Of a stretch of 64,000 nucleotides of DNA, positions 25,488 through 36,531 are shown piece after piece; positions within the stretch are counted from its first letter, which is position 1; the number at the start of each line of letters is the position of its first letter. Origin of the DNA: DASTQL01 sp035761805 (lineage in GTDB: Bacteria > Actinomycetota > Actinomycetes > Jiangellales > Jiangellaceae); the NCBI GenBank assembly GCA_035761805.1, contig DASTQL010000141.1, positions 45,681 through 109,680 on the forward strand, in the 5' to 3' direction. The notes beneath the pieces are model-generated. The model saw nothing but the letters and a program-made list of their open reading frames with translations, searched no databases and was not told the DNA's origin. Both the position numbers and the translations under genes were made by a program.

Positions 25488-26051
25488 TCAGGCCGGCAGT
25501 TCGAGCTCGCCGTCGGTCCGACGGACGCCGGCGTGGCCGACCGACTCGGAGAGCTCGCCGACCACCCCCACACCTGGGACCTCGAAGTCGGGGTCGACGT
25601 CGGCCCAGGGGGTCAGGACGAAGGCACGGTCGGCCAGCCGCGGGTGCGGCACGGAGAGGTCGTCCTCCACGACCACGCGGTCGCCCACGGCGAGCACGTC
25701 GACGTCGAGCGTCCGAGGGCCCCACCGCTCCTCGTGGGTCCGTCCGAAGGCGTCCTCCACGGCGTGCGCACGCTCCAGCAGGGACCGGGCGGACAGCGTG
25801 GTGTCGACCACCAGGACCGCATTGAGGAACAACGGCTGCTCCTCGGGCCCCCCGACCGGCTCCGTCTCGTAGACCGGTGACACCGCCACGGCGATGATCT
25901 CGGGCGACTCGGTGAGGGCGTCGACAGCGGCCTGCAGGTAGTCGAGCCGGTCGCCCAGGTTGCTGCCGAGGGCGAGGGCGGCGCGTCGGATGGGGCGCAT
26001 CTCACCGGTCAGGGTGTCGGCGTCCACCACGTGCGGGTTGGGAGTGCTCAT
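25488..26051 (-). CDS. folK: 2-amino-4-hydroxy-6-hydroxymethyldihydropteridine pyrophosphokinase
   Basis: The 187-residue HPPK transfers pyrophosphate to the pterin before condensation with p-aminobenzoate. Key blocks are ALALGSNLGDRLDYLQ, SPVYETEPVGGPEEQPLFLNAV and the signature RWGPRTLDVDVLAV, then VPHPRLADRAFVL. The ATG at 26051 overlaps the folB stop by 4 bases (ATGA); a second ATG 17 codons on, nearer the homology start, is an alternative. Confidence 0.95.
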   Translation of the reverse strand: MSTPNPHVVDADTLTGEMRPIRRAALALGSNLGDRLDYLQAAVDALTESPEIIAVAVSPVYETEPVGGPEEQPLFLNAVLVVDTTLSARSLLERAHAVEDAFGRTHEERWGPRTLDVDVLAVGDRVVVEDDLSVPHPRLADRAFVLTPWADVDPDFEVPGVGVVGELSESVGHAGVRRTDGELELPA

Positions 26052-26410
26052 GGGCGGGTCCTCCGGATCGTCAGGGTCACGTCGTCGAAGGGCACCGGCA
26101 CGGGCGCCTCGGGCTTGTGGACCGTCACGTCGACCTCCTCCACGCGCGGGTCGTCGAGACAGCGGTCGGCGATCCGCTGGGCGAGCGTCTCGATGAGCCG
26201 AACCGGCTCCCCGGAGACGATCGCCACGACGTCGTCGGCGAGAGTCCCGTAGTCGACCGTGTCGGCCAGGTCGTCGCTGGACGCGGCGGGCCTGGTGTCG
26301 ACGCCGAGGACGACGTCGACCCGGAACCGCTGCCCCTCCGCACGCTCCTCGGCGAACCAGCCGTGGTAGCCCGAGGCGGTGAGGCCGAGCAGCGCGAGGC
26401 GGTCCGGCAC
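26048..26410 (-). CDS. folB: Dihydroneopterin aldolase
   Basis: The 120-residue enzyme cleaves dihydroneopterin to the hydroxymethyl-pterin used by FolK. Motifs include LLGLTASGYHGWFAEERAEGQ, VDYGTLADDV and the active-site region VRLIETLAQRIADRCL, with the C-terminal VTVHKPEAPV. GTG 26410 gives the normal family length and lies 7 bases after a TAGGGT -10, so folB-folK-DUF3180 should start as a leaderless transcript. folP is cut off from it by a reverse-strand gene. Confidence 0.95.
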   Translation of the reverse strand: MPDRLALLGLTASGYHGWFAEERAEGQRFRVDVVLGVDTRPAASSDDLADTVDYGTLADDVVAIVSGEPVRLIETLAQRIADRCLDDPRVEEVDVTVHKPEAPVPVPFDDVTLTIRRTRP

Positions 26411-26417
26411 CTTGCCG

Positions 26418-26423
26418 ACCCTA
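26418..26423 (-). promoter_or_regulatory. -10 element (TAGGGT) of folB-folK-DUF3180
   Basis: TAGGGT on the minus strand ends 7 bases before GTG 26410. The gene just upstream is on the opposite strand, so a promoter is required here. The spacing predicts a leaderless mRNA. Confidence 0.55.
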
Positions 26424-26567
26424 GCGTCATCGCGGTGCCCCGTGCCGAACCGGGTACGGCCGGTGTCCGGCCACCGGTCGCGGGTTTGCCTCGGGGGACC
26501 GGCCTGGGCGAGGCTGGACAGACAGCCCTCCACCAGCCCCGCCCACGCCGACACGGAGGTCCCCGCG

Positions 26568-27506
26568 GTGACCGAGCGCGACTCCGACAGCCTGCTACCC
26601 ATGCTGACCAGCGACGTCGAGCACGTGGTGCGGTTCACGCCGTCCTGGCGGGGCTACGCCAGGACGGAGGTCGACGCCTTCGTGACCCGCTCCGAACGGG
26701 AGCTGACGGCCTTGCGGGCGCGGGTCGAGGACCTGGAGATCGCGCTGCACGAGACCGAGAGCCGCCATGGCGAGACGGCCGCCGAGGCCGCTCGCTGGAG
26801 GGCGTTGTACGAGGACTCGGTGCCGCCCTTCGAGGAGCTGGGCACCCGGGTGGCGGAGATCCTCGGCCTGGCCGACGCCGAGGCCCGGGAGCGGGTGCGG
26901 GCGGCGGAGGAGCAGGCCGCCGCCATCCTCGCGGAGGCCGGGGCGCGCGCCGCGGCCCTGGTCACCGAGGCCGAGGAGCGTGCGTCCACCCGCGAGTCCG
27001 AGGCCGAGGAACGCGCCTCGCTCCGTGAGGCCCGGGTGGAGGAGCGGGAGTCCCGGGCGGAGCAGCAGGCCGCCGACACGATCGCCTCGGCCGAACGGCA
27101 GGCGGCGGAGCTGGCGGGTGCCGCCGAGGAGCGGGCGGCGGCGCGCGAGGCCGAGTCCGCCGAGCGGGTGCAGCAACTCGAGCAGGAGCACGCGTCGCTG
27201 GTCGAGCGGTTGTCGGGCATCCGTGACGTCCTGAGCCAGCTGCCGGGGCTGGGCCCCGCGGCCGCCGCCGGTCTGGGACAGGTGGCGGGCGAGTCGGCGC
27301 CGGCGACCGCGACGGACGACGCCGACGCCACCGTGCTGGCGGCCCCGGTCACCGACGACGAGCCCGCCGGCACCGAGGCCGTGGCCGAGTCGGGCGAGAC
27401 CCGGCACGATCCCGATGCCACGGTCGTGGGTGCGGTACCCGCTGTCGACGAGACGCAGGTCCAGCAGGTCGTGACCGAGGCCCGGTCGGGCAAGTCCCGC
27501 CGCTGA
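26568..27506 (+). CDS. DivIVA-like coiled-coil protein
   Basis: The 312-residue product begins with a DivIVA/Wag31-like targeting segment (VVRFTPSWRGYARTEVDAFV, residues ~18-37). A long Ala/Glu/Arg-rich coiled coil follows (~40-250) with repeated EAEERAS-type heptads, then an acidic low-complexity tail. Such proteins mark curved or polar membrane, or act as scaffold. The ribosome site GGAGGT lies 7 bases before GTG 26568. It is on the plus strand between folB and folP, breaking the usual fol operon. The coiled coil is certain; a cell-pole role is inferred. Confidence 0.75.
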   Translation: MTERDSDSLLPMLTSDVEHVVRFTPSWRGYARTEVDAFVTRSERELTALRARVEDLEIALHETESRHGETAAEAARWRALYEDSVPPFEELGTRVAEILGLADAEARERVRAAEEQAAAILAEAGARAAALVTEAEERASTRESEAEERASLREARVEERESRAEQQAADTIASAERQAAELAGAAEERAAAREAESAERVQQLEQEHASLVERLSGIRDVLSQLPGLGPAAAAGLGQVAGESAPATATDDADATVLAAPVTDDEPAGTEAVAESGETRHDPDATVVGAVPAVDETQVQQVVTEARSGKSRR

Positions 27507-27527
27507 GCTGGGTCGGCAGCGCTCACC

Positions 27528-27989
27528 TCAGCGGCCGGTCCCCGGTTGCAGCACCGGGGAGGCGTGGTGCAACCACAGCCGCCACCCGCTGCCCGTACGG
27601 CGGAAGACGTTCGTCGCCACCGCGTGACCGCCGGCGAAGCTGGTCGTCGGCATGCCATCGGGGGCGCTGAGCATGTTCTCGGTGCAGGTGACCACCGCGG
27701 TCTCCCCGTGGACCTGCACCTCGAGGTCGGTGAGGACGAACTGGAGGTACGGCGTCCCGGCCATGACGGCGGCCCAGGAGCGCAGGACGCCGGCCCGGCC
27801 GTGGATGGGCGCGAGGCCGGGGTGCACGCAGGCCGCGACGGCGCCGTCGCGCTCGTCGACCCAGACCGCCTCGAGGGCGTCCAGGTCGCCCTGCTCCACG
27901 GCGTCGTAGAAGGACTGGTTGGCGGCGAGGACCGCGTCCTGCGCACCCGGGCCGCCGGTGGAGGCGGCCCCGCCGGTCGCCGCCGTCAC
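27528..27989 (-). CDS. SnoaL/NTF2-like protein
   Basis: The 153-residue alpha+beta-barrel NTF2-like protein contains ANQSFYDAVEQGDLDALEAVWVDE, GRAGVLRSWAAVM and a C-terminal NVFRRTGSGWRLWLHHAS, typical of SnoaL-like/DUF4440-type ketosteroid isomerase relatives. GTG 27989 overlaps the folP stop by 4 bases, and this gene is the last of the folP transcript. The substrate is unknown; small NTF2-like genes often accompany folP in related genomes. Confidence 0.8.
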   Translation of the reverse strand: MTAATGGAASTGGPGAQDAVLAANQSFYDAVEQGDLDALEAVWVDERDGAVAACVHPGLAPIHGRAGVLRSWAAVMAGTPYLQFVLTDLEVQVHGETAVVTCTENMLSAPDGMPTTSFAGGHAVATNVFRRTGSGWRLWLHHASPVLQPGTGR

Positions 27990-28924
27990 CGGGCGGCCGC
28001 CGGCTCGCTGCCCCACCGGGCGGCCACCCGGACGGCGTCCAGCGAAGGCGGGACCTCGTGCACCCTGACGCACCAGGCACCTGCCTGGGCGGCGAAGGCG
28101 GACAGCACGGCGGTGGCGGAGTCACGTCCCTCCGGCGGCCTCGGCTCACCGGTGACCGGGTCGGCCAGGAGGCGTCCGAGGAAGGCCTTGCGGGAGGCCC
28201 CCACCAGCAGCGGCCGGCCGAGCGCGGTCAGCTCGCCGAGGCGGTGCAGCAGCGTCCAGTTGTGCTCGCCCGACTTGGCGAAGCCGATGCCCGGATCCAC
28301 CACGATGCGGTCCCGGTCGACGCCGGCCGCCACGGCGGCATCGACCCGGCTGCCGAGCTCCCGGACGACCTCGCGCACGACGTCGCCGTAGTGTGCGCGC
28401 CGCTGCATGTCGGACGAGTGCCCGCGCCAGTGCATGAGGACGACGGGGACCCGCGCCGACGCCACCAGCGAGAGCATCCGTGGGTCGGCGAGGCCACCGG
28501 ACACGTCGTTGACCAGGGCGGTGCCTGCCTCGAGGGCGCGCTCGGCGACCTCGGCCCGCATGGTGTCGACGGAGACGATGACGCCCTCGGCGGCCAGGGC
28601 GCTCACGACCGGGATCACCCGTCGCAGCTCCTCGGCGACCGACGGCCGTTCCGCCCCCGGACGGGTCGACTCGCCCCCGACGTCGACCAGGTCGGCTCCC
28701 TGGGCGGCCAGGCGCAGGCCGTGCGTGACGGCGTCGGTCGGCTCGTACCAGCGACCGCCGTCGGAGAACGAGTCGGGGGTGACGTTGACGACGCCCATGA
28801 CCAGGCAGCGTTCTCCGGCGGCCGCCGCGTCGTCGCGGAGCCGGGGCAGTCCGGCCGGCCCCACCGCGGGACGCCCGGGTCGCACCTCGGAGCGACCCGG
28901 CCGCGCATCGGGCCACACGGTCAC
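27986..28924 (-). CDS. folP: Dihydropteroate synthase
   Basis: The 312-residue sulfonamide-target enzyme condenses hydroxymethyl-dihydropterin pyrophosphate with p-aminobenzoate. Signature regions are VMGVVNVTPDSFSDGG, DLVDVGGESTRPGA, VSVDTMRAEVA, VNDVSGG and DPGIGFAKSGEHN, with VGASRKAFLG near the C-terminus. GTG 28924 is 6 bases after a TAGGGT -10. The proline-rich first ~35 residues are longer than usual, so an internal start cannot be excluded. Confidence 0.95.
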   Translation of the reverse strand: MTVWPDARPGRSEVRPGRPAVGPAGLPRLRDDAAAAGERCLVMGVVNVTPDSFSDGGRWYEPTDAVTHGLRLAAQGADLVDVGGESTRPGAERPSVAEELRRVIPVVSALAAEGVIVSVDTMRAEVAERALEAGTALVNDVSGGLADPRMLSLVASARVPVVLMHWRGHSSDMQRRAHYGDVVREVVRELGSRVDAAVAAGVDRDRIVVDPGIGFAKSGEHNWTLLHRLGELTALGRPLLVGASRKAFLGRLLADPVTGEPRPPEGRDSATAVLSAFAAQAGAWCVRVHEVPPSLDAVRVAARWGSEPAAAR

Positions 28925-28930
28925 GCGACC

Positions 28931-28936
28931 ACCCTA
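28931..28936 (-). promoter_or_regulatory. -10 element (TAGGGT) of folP
   Basis: TAGGGT on the minus strand ends 6 bases before GTG 28924, in the 19-bp gap after folE. It predicts a separate leaderless transcript for folP and the SnoaL-like gene. Confidence 0.5.
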
Positions 28937-28943
28937 CGGCCGT

Positions 28944-29567
28944 TCAGCGACCGAGGATCAGACCCATCGCCTCGGCCCGCGTCGCGGGGTTGCGGAGCAC
29001 GCCGCGCACCGCGCTCGTCACCGTCTTGGCGCCGGGCTTGCGCACCCCACGCATGGTCATGCAGAGGTGCTCCGCCTCGATGACGACGATGACACCGCGC
29101 GGGCGGAGGATCTCCACCATCGCCTCCGCGACCTGGGTGGTGAGGCGCTCCTGGACCTGAGGCCGCTTGGCGTAGACGTCGACGAGCCGGGCCAGCTTCG
29201 ACAGCCCGGTGATCCTGCCGTCGGCGCTCGGGATGTAGCCGATGTGGGCGCTGCCGTAGAACGGCACCAGGTGGTGCTCGCAGCTCGAGGCGAGCTCGAT
29301 GTCCTTGACCAGGACGAGCTCGTCGTGGCCGAGGTCGAAGGTGGTGGTGAGCACGTCCTCGGGCAGCTCGTGCAGGCCGCGGAACATCTCCCGGTACGCA
29401 CGGGCCACCCGAGCGGGAGTCTCCCGCAGGCCGTCGCGGTCCGGGTCCTCGCCGATCGCGACGAGGATCTCGCGGACGGCGGCCTCGACCTTGCCGGCGT
29501 CGTACGGGGCGGGGTGGCCGTCGGCGACCCTCTCCGGGGCCTCGTCGGGCACCGGGTGGACCGCCAC
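28944..29567 (-). CDS. folE: GTP cyclohydrolase I
   Basis: The 207-residue enzyme forms dihydroneopterin triphosphate from GTP. The zinc-binding and catalytic regions [12 protein letters not shown] and [12 protein letters not shown] are intact, as is [15 protein letters not shown] 29567 starts one base after the ftsH stop (TGAGGTG), making it part of the ftsH transcript. The longer in-frame extension, which would run into ftsH, is rejected. Confidence 0.97.
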   Translation of the reverse strand: MAVHPVPDEAPERVADGHPAPYDAGKVEAAVREILVAIGEDPDRDGLRETPARVARAYREMFRGLHELPEDVLTTTFDLGHDELVLVKDIELASSCEHHLVPFYGSAHIGYIPSADGRITGLSKLARLVDVYAKRPQVQERLTTQVAEAMVEILRPRGVIVVIEAEHLCMTMRGVRKPGAKTVTSAVRGVLRNPATRAEAMGLILGR

Positions 29568-29568
29568 C

Positions 29569-31599
29569 TCAGCCCTCGACCGGCTGGTCGACCGGCGGCG
29601 CAGCGGTGCCTCCGCCACCACCCGGACCGGCGGTGGCGCCGTCGCCCGATGGCGAGCCGACCGGGTGACCGTTGGGGGAGGCGTTGGCGACCGTCGGCGG
29701 CGGCACGGTCACCGGCGGGATGTCGGACGGGCGGCGGGTGGAGGAGCCGGTCCACGCCGGGCGGGGGGCGCGCTTGCGCACGGGCTCGAAGATCCGGGCC
29801 ACGGCCTCCTTGTCCAGGGTCTCCTTCTCGAGCAGCTCCGTGACCAGGTGGTCGAGCACCGCGCGGTTGTCGACGAGCACGTCGAAGGCCTCCTGGTGCG
29901 CGGTCTCGATGAGCTTGCGCACCTCCTCGTCGACGAGGGCGGCGACGCTCTCGGAGTAGTCGCGCTCGTGCCCCATGTCGCGGCCCAGGAAGGGCTCGCC
30001 CCGGTCGCTCCCGAACTTGATGGCCCCCAACCGCTCGGTCATGCCGTACTGGGTCACCATCCGGCGGGCGACGTTGGTGGCCTTGTCGATGTCGTTGGCG
30101 GCCCCGGTGGTGGGGTCGTGGAAGACGAGCTCCTCGGCGGCCCGACCGCCCAGCATGTACGCGAGCTGGTCGAGCATCTCGTTGCGCGTGGTGGAGTACT
30201 TGTCCTCCTCGGGCAGCACCATCGTGTAGCCCAGCGCCCGGCCCCTCGGCAGGATCGTCACCTTGTGCACCGGGTCGGTGTGGTGCATGGCGGCGGCCAC
30301 CAGGGCGTGCCCGCCCTCGTGGTAGGCAGTGATGCGCTTCTCCTTGTCGTTCATCAGCCGGGAACGCTTCTGCGGGCCTGCCACGACCCGGTCGATGGCC
30401 TCGTCGAGCGCGTTGTTGTCGATCAGCCGTGCGCTCGTCCGGGCAGTCAGCAGCGCTGCCTCGTTGAGCACGTTGGCCAGGTCGGCCCCGGTGAAGCCCG
30501 GCGTCCGACGGGCCACGGCCATGAGGTCGACGCCCTCGGCCAGCGGCTTGCCGCGCGAGTGCACCTGGAGGATCTTGAACCGGCCGTCGAGGTCCGGTGG
30601 CTCGACGGAGATCTGCCGGTCGAATCGGCCGGGCCGCAGCAGCGCCGGGTCGAGGATGTCGGGCCGGTTGGTGGCGGCGATCAGGATGATGTTGGTCTTG
30701 ACGTCGAAGCCGTCCATCTCGACGAGCAGTTGGTTCAGCGTCTGCTCACGCTCGTCGTGGCCGCCGCCCATGCCGGCACCACGATGCCGGCCCACCGCGT
30801 CGATCTCGTCCACGAAGACGATGGCGGGGGCGTTCTCCTTCGCCTGGGTGAAGAGGTCACGCACCCGAGAGGCGCCGACGCCCACGAACATCTCGACGAA
30901 GTCGGAGCCGGAGATGGAGTAGAACGGCACGCCCGCCTCCCCCGCGACCGCGCGCGCGAGCAGGGTCTTGCCCGTGCCCGGAGGGCCGTACAGGAGGACG
31001 CCCTTGGGGATCTTGGCACCGACGGCCTGGAACTTGGCGGGCTCGGAGAGGAACTCCTTGATCTCGGTGAGCTCCTCGATGGCCTCGTTGCATCCGGCGA
31101 CGTCGCTGAAGGTGGTCTTGGGCGTGTCCTTGGTGAGCAGCTTGGCGCGGGACTTGCCGAACTGCATGACCCGGCTGCCGCCGCCCTGCGCCTGGTTGAG
31201 GAAGAACAGGATCAGCGCCGCCAGCAGGATGAACGGGATCAGCGTGAAGAGCAGGCTGCTCCAGACACTGGGCTGCGGGTTGTCCACGTCGAAGCCCTCG
31301 TCGAGCTGGCCCTCGCTCTCGAGGGTGCGCAGGCGATCGATGATCTCCGGGCCCTGGCCGTCGACGTACTGCGCCTGGAGGCGATCGCCGTCGTCGAGGG
31401 TGAGCTGCACCTCGTGCTGGTCGGAGCCGATGACCTTCGCGGAGCGGATGTTGCCCTCGTCCAGCGCGTCGAACATCTGCGAGGAGTCGACGCGCTCGAA
31501 CCCGGCCCCGGCGGACAGCAGGTTGCTGACGACGACGAAGCCGAGCACGACGAGCACGAGCCACATGAGGGGCCCGCGGAGGAAGCGCTTAGCGTTCAT
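29569..31599 (-). CDS. ftsH: ATP-dependent zinc metalloprotease FtsH
   Basis: The 676-residue membrane AAA+ protease has two transmembrane helices (residues ~9-28 and ~116-136) flanking an extracytoplasmic domain. Its AAA module carries Walker [10 protein letters not shown] and Walker B IVFVDEID, the arginine-finger region and the pore motif [13 protein letters not shown]. The M41 zinc site is HEGGH (H427, E428, H431), a variant of HEAGH common in actinobacteria. The C-terminal ~60 residues are a Pro/Gly-rich tail. A TACCGT -10 candidate lies at 31697-31702 on the gene strand. Confidence 0.97.
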   Translation of the reverse strand: MNAKRFLRGPLMWLVLVVLGFVVVSNLLSAGAGFERVDSSQMFDALDEGNIRSAKVIGSDQHEVQLTLDDGDRLQAQYVDGQGPEIIDRLRTLESEGQLDEGFDVDNPQPSVWSSLLFTLIPFILLAALILFFLNQAQGGGSRVMQFGKSRAKLLTKDTPKTTFSDVAGCNEAIEELTEIKEFLSEPAKFQAVGAKIPKGVLLYGPPGTGKTLLARAVAGEAGVPFYSISGSDFVEMFVGVGASRVRDLFTQAKENAPAIVFVDEIDAVGRHRGAGMGGGHDEREQTLNQLLVEMDGFDVKTNIILIAATNRPDILDPALLRPGRFDRQISVEPPDLDGRFKILQVHSRGKPLAEGVDLMAVARRTPGFTGADLANVLNEAALLTARTSARLIDNNALDEAIDRVVAGPQKRSRLMNDKEKRITAYHEGGHALVAAAMHHTDPVHKVTILPRGRALGYTMVLPEEDKYSTTRNEMLDQLAYMLGGRAAEELVFHDPTTGAANDIDKATNVARRMVTQYGMTERLGAIKFGSDRGEPFLGRDMGHERDYSESVAALVDEEVRKLIETAHQEAFDVLVDNRAVLDHLVTELLEKETLDKEAVARIFEPVRKRAPRPAWTGSSTRRPSDIPPVTVPPPTVANASPNGHPVGSPSGDGATAGPGGGGGTAAPPVDQPVEG

Positions 31600-31794
31600 G
31601 ATGCGAGCCGGCGAGGCCCGTACCTCCTGCCTGTGACGACACCCGGTGCCGGTGAGGGTCGGGACGGCCGCTCCGCAGGATCGGCCAGGTCACTCGACGG
31701 TACACCGCGCCGAGGACGCCCGCCCAACGCGGAGACCCCGGCGAGATGGCAACGCCGCAGGTGAGGAAGGTGTTCCCGGGGTCGGTGCGGTCCG

Positions 31795-32375
<581 letters not shown>

Positions 32376-32379
<4 letters not shown>

Positions 32380-33338
32380 ACCAGCCGCACACGGTCGTCC
32401 TCGCGCCGTGCGCGGACGCCGCCAGGGAGGTCGACCCACGACTGCCCCCGCCACTGCGTGACCAGCGCCTCCACCGCCCGTACGTGGGCGGCGGTGAGGT
32501 CGGTCGCCGGGCTCCCCGCCTCAAGGGCGGCTCGCCGCAGGACCCGACGTCGTACGGCGGGGGGCAGTGCTTCCAGGGCGGCGACGTCCAGGTCCCGGGC
32601 GTCGCCGGGGACCTCGGCGGCCCAGGCATCGAGAGCGTCGGCGTCGGAGCGGAGCAGGTCGGCGGTCCTGGCCAGCGCCGCGGCGACCCCCGGGCCGAGC
32701 TCGGCCTCCAGGGCCGGCAGCAACCGGTGCCGGACCCGGGCCCGGGTGTAGGCGGGGTCGTCGTTGTGCGGGTCCTCCCAGGGCAGTCCGCGGGCCGTGT
32801 CGACGGGTGCGGCGGCCCGCACCGTGTCGCGGGGCAGGCCGAGCAGCGGTCGCACCCAACGCCCGGTGACAGGAGCCATCCCGCCGAGCGAGCGCCCCCC
32901 GCTCCCGCGGGCCAGCCCGAGCAGGACGGTCTCGGCCTGGTCGTCGAGCGTGTGCCCGAGCAGGACGACGGCGTCGCCGTGCCGGAGGGCGGCCGCCTCG
33001 AGCGCGCGCCGTCGGGCCCGGCGTGCGGCTCCTTCTGGTCCGCCGGGCCCGATCATGCGGACGTGGACCGCCTCGACGGGGTCCAGCCCGGAGGCCACCA
33101 GGTGCGCGGCCACCGCCCTGGCCCGGGCGGCCGAGCAGGGCTGGAGGCCGTGGTCGACCGTGACGGCTCCGGCCCGTAGGTCGTCGTGGTGCCGCGACTC
33201 GTGGGCGAGCGCCGCGGCCAGGGCCAAGGAGTCCGCGCCGCCCGAGCAGGCGACCAGGACGGTGCGGTCCGGGGCCAGCGTGCGAAGCGCCCGCCGCACC
33301 GCGAGCCGGACGGCGGCGACGGGTGGCGGGGGGCCCAT
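32376..33338 (-). CDS. tilS: tRNA(Ile)-lysidine synthase
   Basis: The 320-residue enzyme modifies C34 of the tRNA-Ile CAU anticodon to lysidine so that it reads AUA. The N-type PP-loop ATPase motif SGGADS is at residues 32-37, and the family region [22 protein letters not shown] follows. The C-terminal substrate-binding part is short, as in other actinobacteria. It starts 7 bases after the DUF2342 protease stop and overlaps hpt at its end. Confidence 0.94.
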
Positions 33339-33345
33339 GTCCCCC

Positions 33346-34467
33346 TCAGGCCGTCACGGCCGGCGGGCCGTGCACGCGCCGCACCCAGGCCTCGGGGTCG
33401 GAGATCTCCTCGAGGGTGGGCAGGGTCTCGGCGGACTCCCACACCCGGTTGAAGCCGACCATCCCGACCCGGTCGACGGCGCCGCGGACGAAGCGCGCAC
33501 CGTCCCGGTACTGCCGCATCTTGGCCTCGAGCCCCAGCAGCCGGCGCACGGTGCGGTCGAGCCCGCTGCTGCTGCGCCGGCGGCGCTGGAACTTCGTCCG
33601 GATCTCCTCCACCGACGGCACGACCTGGGGCCCGACACCGTCCATGACGACGTCGGCGTGCCCCTCGAGCAGGGACATCGTGGCGGTGACCCGGTCCAGG
33701 ACGACCTTCTGCTCCGGCGACTGGACCAGGTCGATGAGGGACGGCCCGTCGGAGTCGCCGCCGCGGGCGGAGTCCACGACCGCCTCGACCACGGCGCGGA
33801 GGCGGGAGAGCAGCACCGACGGGTCGACGTCCGTGGCCTCGACGAAGCGCGCGATCTGGGTCCGCATGTGGTCGCGCAGCCACGGGACGGCGGTGAACTG
33901 GACCCGGTGGGTCTCCTCGTGGAGGCAGACCCACAGCCGGAAGTCCCGGGGGTCGACCTTCAGCTCGCGCTCCACCTGGACCACGTTGGGCGCCACGAGG
34001 AGCAGGCGGCCGACGGCACCGTCCCCGTCGCCGTAGAAGGGGTCGAACTGGCCGAGCACCTTCGAGGAGAGGAACGCCAGCAGCGCCCCGGTCTCGACCC
34101 CCGTCAGCTTGGGCCCGACCCCCTCCACGAGCGGGGACGAGGGTCCCGGGCGAGCGGCGCGGAGCTTGGCGACGAGCGGGTCGATCAGCTGCCGCATGCC
34201 GTCCGCGTTGGCCTGCGACCAGCCAGGCCGGTCGACCACGACCAGCGGGGCCGGTGCGGACGACCCGTCCAGGCCGGTGTACGAGCGGACCGGGTCCTCC
34301 GCCGCCGCGGCGAAGGCCTTCAGGTCGGCCACCACGGCCCGCGCCTCGTCGGCGTCGACGACCGGACCCGCCGGAGCCAGCCGTCGCGCCGTCATGACGG
34401 CGAGCTCCCAGTCGACCATGTCGGCGGGGCGCCCGGACCCTTCGGCTGCGCTGACCATGCCCGCCAC
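33346..34467 (-). CDS. Zinc-dependent metalloprotease, DUF2342 family (Rv3626c-type)
   Basis: The 373-residue product contains a zinc-protease motif HEETH (H183, E184, H187). Family sequence includes [29 protein letters not shown] and [14 protein letters not shown], where the second E/H pair may complete the metal site. This is the coenzyme F420 biosynthesis-associated/DUF2342 group, placed next to tilS as in M. tuberculosis; no substrate is established. The start is GTG 34467 or ATG 34458. Confidence 0.88.
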   Translation of the reverse strand: MAGMVSAAEGSGRPADMVDWELAVMTARRLAPAGPVVDADEARAVVADLKAFAAAAEDPVRSYTGLDGSSAPAPLVVVDRPGWSQANADGMRQLIDPLVAKLRAARPGPSSPLVEGVGPKLTGVETGALLAFLSSKVLGQFDPFYGDGDGAVGRLLLVAPNVVQVERELKVDPRDFRLWVCLHEETHRVQFTAVPWLRDHMRTQIARFVEATDVDPSVLLSRLRAVVEAVVDSARGGDSDGPSLIDLVQSPEQKVVLDRVTATMSLLEGHADVVMDGVGPQVVPSVEEIRTKFQRRRRSSSGLDRTVRRLLGLEAKMRQYRDGARFVRGAVDRVGMVGFNRVWESAETLPTLEEISDPEAWVRRVHGPPAVTA

Positions 34468-34498
34468 GGTACGTCAGGTCCCCGTACGGGGCCGGTGG

Positions 34499-35920
34499 TC
34501 AGCCTCCCGCCGACGGCGAGCTCGTGGCGGCGCACCCCCCGGCGGCCAGGGCCGCCGCCACGGCGTCCAGCGCCTCCCGCGCACCCGCGCTGCCCCCGGG
34601 CGGGACCGCATCGGCCACCACGGCGAAGGTGTAGGTCGTCCCGCTCTCGGCGGTGACCAGCCCGGCCAGGGACCCGACGCCGGTGAGCGTGCCCGTCTTT
34701 GCGCGGACCTCACCGGCACCCGCGACCGCCGTCCCCTCCTCGAACCTCCTGTCCAGGGTCCCCGTGAACCCGGCGACCGGCAGACCGGCCACCGCCGCGC
34801 GGAGCCGGGGGTGCTCCGGCGAGGAGGCCAGCGCCAGCGCCTGGGCGAGCAGCCGCGGAGGCACCCGTGACCCGCGGGCCAGCCCGCTGGCGTCGCGCAG
34901 GTCGACGCCCTGGACGTCCAGCGCCAGGCCGGCGAGCACGGCCGTGACCGCCTCCGATGCGCCCGCCTCCGATGCCGGCCGCCCGGTCACGAAGGCCGTG
35001 TGGCGCCCCAGCACCTCCGCCGCGTCGTTGTCGCTCGTGGCGAGGACGTGCTCGACCACCGACTCCAGGGGCACCGACCGCACGAGGGCGAGCTGGCTCG
35101 AGCCGCGTGGCACGGGCAGTCGTTCGACCGCACCCTCGACGGCCACGCCGTCGGCGGCGAGCAGGCGCGCGAACGCCTGACCGGCTGCGATCGCCGGATC
35201 CGGCGACCGCCCCACGACTCCCGGGGACGTCCGGCCGCCGTCCACCGCCAGCGCGCTGACCGGCGACACCACTCCCGCGCCCACGTAGCGCGGCTCCCAG
35301 TCCGGGTCCACCGCGGGCCCGCGGAAGAACCGGTCGTCCACCGCCACCCGTACCGGTCCGACTCCCGTCGCCTGCAACGCCTCGGCGGTGGCGGCGGCCA
35401 GGTCGGCGAGCCGGGTCGGCTCGGGCACCCCGGAAGCGTCGGGGTCGGCGGTGAGCAGGGGGTCGCCGCCCCCCACCAGCACCACGGCTCGCTCGTCCGG
35501 GGTCAGGACCGCACGCGTGCTGAACCGGGTCTGCGGACCCACCGCCTCCAACGCAGCCACCGCCGTCAGCACTTTGAGCGCGCTGGCCGGCGTCTGCCCG
35601 CGCCCGTCCTCCAGCCGGTACGCGGATGTGCCGGCCGACAGGTCGACGACGGCCACCCCCACTCGGTCGCCCAGCCGGGGATCTGCGGCGAGCGGAGCCA
35701 GCACGTCACCCACGAGCGGGACCGAGTCGTCGACCGGACCCGGCGTCGAGGCAGACAGCACGACAGGAGGCTGCGGCGTCTCGCTGGAGCTCGGTGTCGG
35801 CGACGGTGACGGGAGGGGCGCGTCGCGGCCGCCTCCGACCAGCGCCCCCACCCCGATGCCGACGCCCGCCAGCAGGACGACGACCGCCGCGACGACCAGG
35901 GCGGCGCGGCGAGACATCAT
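34499..35920 (-). CDS. dacB: D-alanyl-D-alanine carboxypeptidase/endopeptidase, PBP4 (S13) family
   Basis: The 473-residue secreted or membrane-anchored penicillin-binding protein trims peptidoglycan stem peptides. An N-terminal helix (~6-28) is followed by a Pro/Ser linker. The serine-acylation tetrad SALK has S113 and K116, the SDN motif lies in [16 protein letters not shown], and the KTG motif in [15 protein letters not shown]. It corresponds to Rv3627c. It is divergent from ppa with a 72-bp gap containing a TACGGT -10 candidate and GGGGGTGA before the ATG. Confidence 0.93.
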   Translation of the reverse strand: MMSRRAALVVAAVVVLLAGVGIGVGALVGGGRDAPLPSPSPTPSSSETPQPPVVLSASTPGPVDDSVPLVGDVLAPLAADPRLGDRVGVAVVDLSAGTSAYRLEDGRGQTPASALKVLTAVAALEAVGPQTRFSTRAVLTPDERAVVLVGGGDPLLTADPDASGVPEPTRLADLAAATAEALQATGVGPVRVAVDDRFFRGPAVDPDWEPRYVGAGVVSPVSALAVDGGRTSPGVVGRSPDPAIAAGQAFARLLAADGVAVEGAVERLPVPRGSSQLALVRSVPLESVVEHVLATSDNDAAEVLGRHTAFVTGRPASEAGASEAVTAVLAGLALDVQGVDLRDASGLARGSRVPPRLLAQALALASSPEHPRLRAAVAGLPVAGFTGTLDRRFEEGTAVAGAGEVRAKTGTLTGVGSLAGLVTAESGTTYTFAVVADAVPPGGSAGAREALDAVAAALAAGGCAATSSPSAGG

Positions 35921-35992
35921 TCACCCCCGACGCGGTTCCGGTCTCGGCCACCGTACGGGAGACTGCCCCCAGCCGAGACCTGGAGGGTTGCC

Positions 35993-36517
35993 GTGGCCCT
36001 GGAGCCGATGGAGTTCAACGTCACGATCGAGATCCCGGGCGGGAGCCGGAACAAGTACGAGCTGGACCACCACACCAACCGGATCAAGCTCGACCGACGG
36101 CTCTTCACATCCACGCGCTACCCGTCCGACTACGGCTTCATCGAGGACACCCTCGGCGAGGACAGCGACCCGCTCGACGCCTTGGTGCTCATCGACGAGC
36201 CCACCTTCCCCGGCTGCCTGATCCGCTGCCGGGCGATCGGCATGTTCCGGATGACGGACGAGGCCGGCGGCGACGACAAGGTGATGTGCGTCCCCGTCGA
36301 CGACCCTCGCAAGGAGCACTTGCGAGACATCCACCACATGCCCGAGTTCGAGAGGCTGGAGATCCAGCACTTCTTCGAGGTCTACAAGGACCTGGAGCCG
36401 GGCAAGTCGGTCGAGGGCGCGACCTGGGTGGGCCGCAGCGAAGCGGAGGCGGAGATCCGCCGCTCGTACGAACGGGAGCGTGAGCGCAAGGAGAAGGAGG
36501 ATGTCGACGGGCACTGA
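35993..36517 (+). CDS. ppa: Inorganic pyrophosphatase
   Basis: The 174-residue family I soluble pyrophosphatase pulls biosynthetic reactions forward by hydrolysing PPi. The core signature [11 protein letters not shown] holds the metal-binding aspartates. [32 protein letters not shown] and [12 protein letters not shown] are typical. GTG 35993 follows GGAGGG at 5 bases; ATG 36008, five codons later, coincides with the usual family N-terminus (MEF) and is an alternative. Its place beside dacB matches Rv3627c-Rv3628. Confidence 0.95.
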   Translation: MALEPMEFNVTIEIPGGSRNKYELDHHTNRIKLDRRLFTSTRYPSDYGFIEDTLGEDSDPLDALVLIDEPTFPGCLIRCRAIGMFRMTDEAGGDDKVMCVPVDDPRKEHLRDIHHMPEFERLEIQHFFEVYKDLEPGKSVEGATWVGRSEAEAEIRRSYERERERKEKEDVDGH

Positions 36518-36531
36518 CCCGCGAGCACAGG

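Noticed and set aside
29299..31764. 821-codon plus-strand frame across ftsH
   Set aside because: It is a shadow of ftsH and folE created by high-GC codon bias; it shows no domains.
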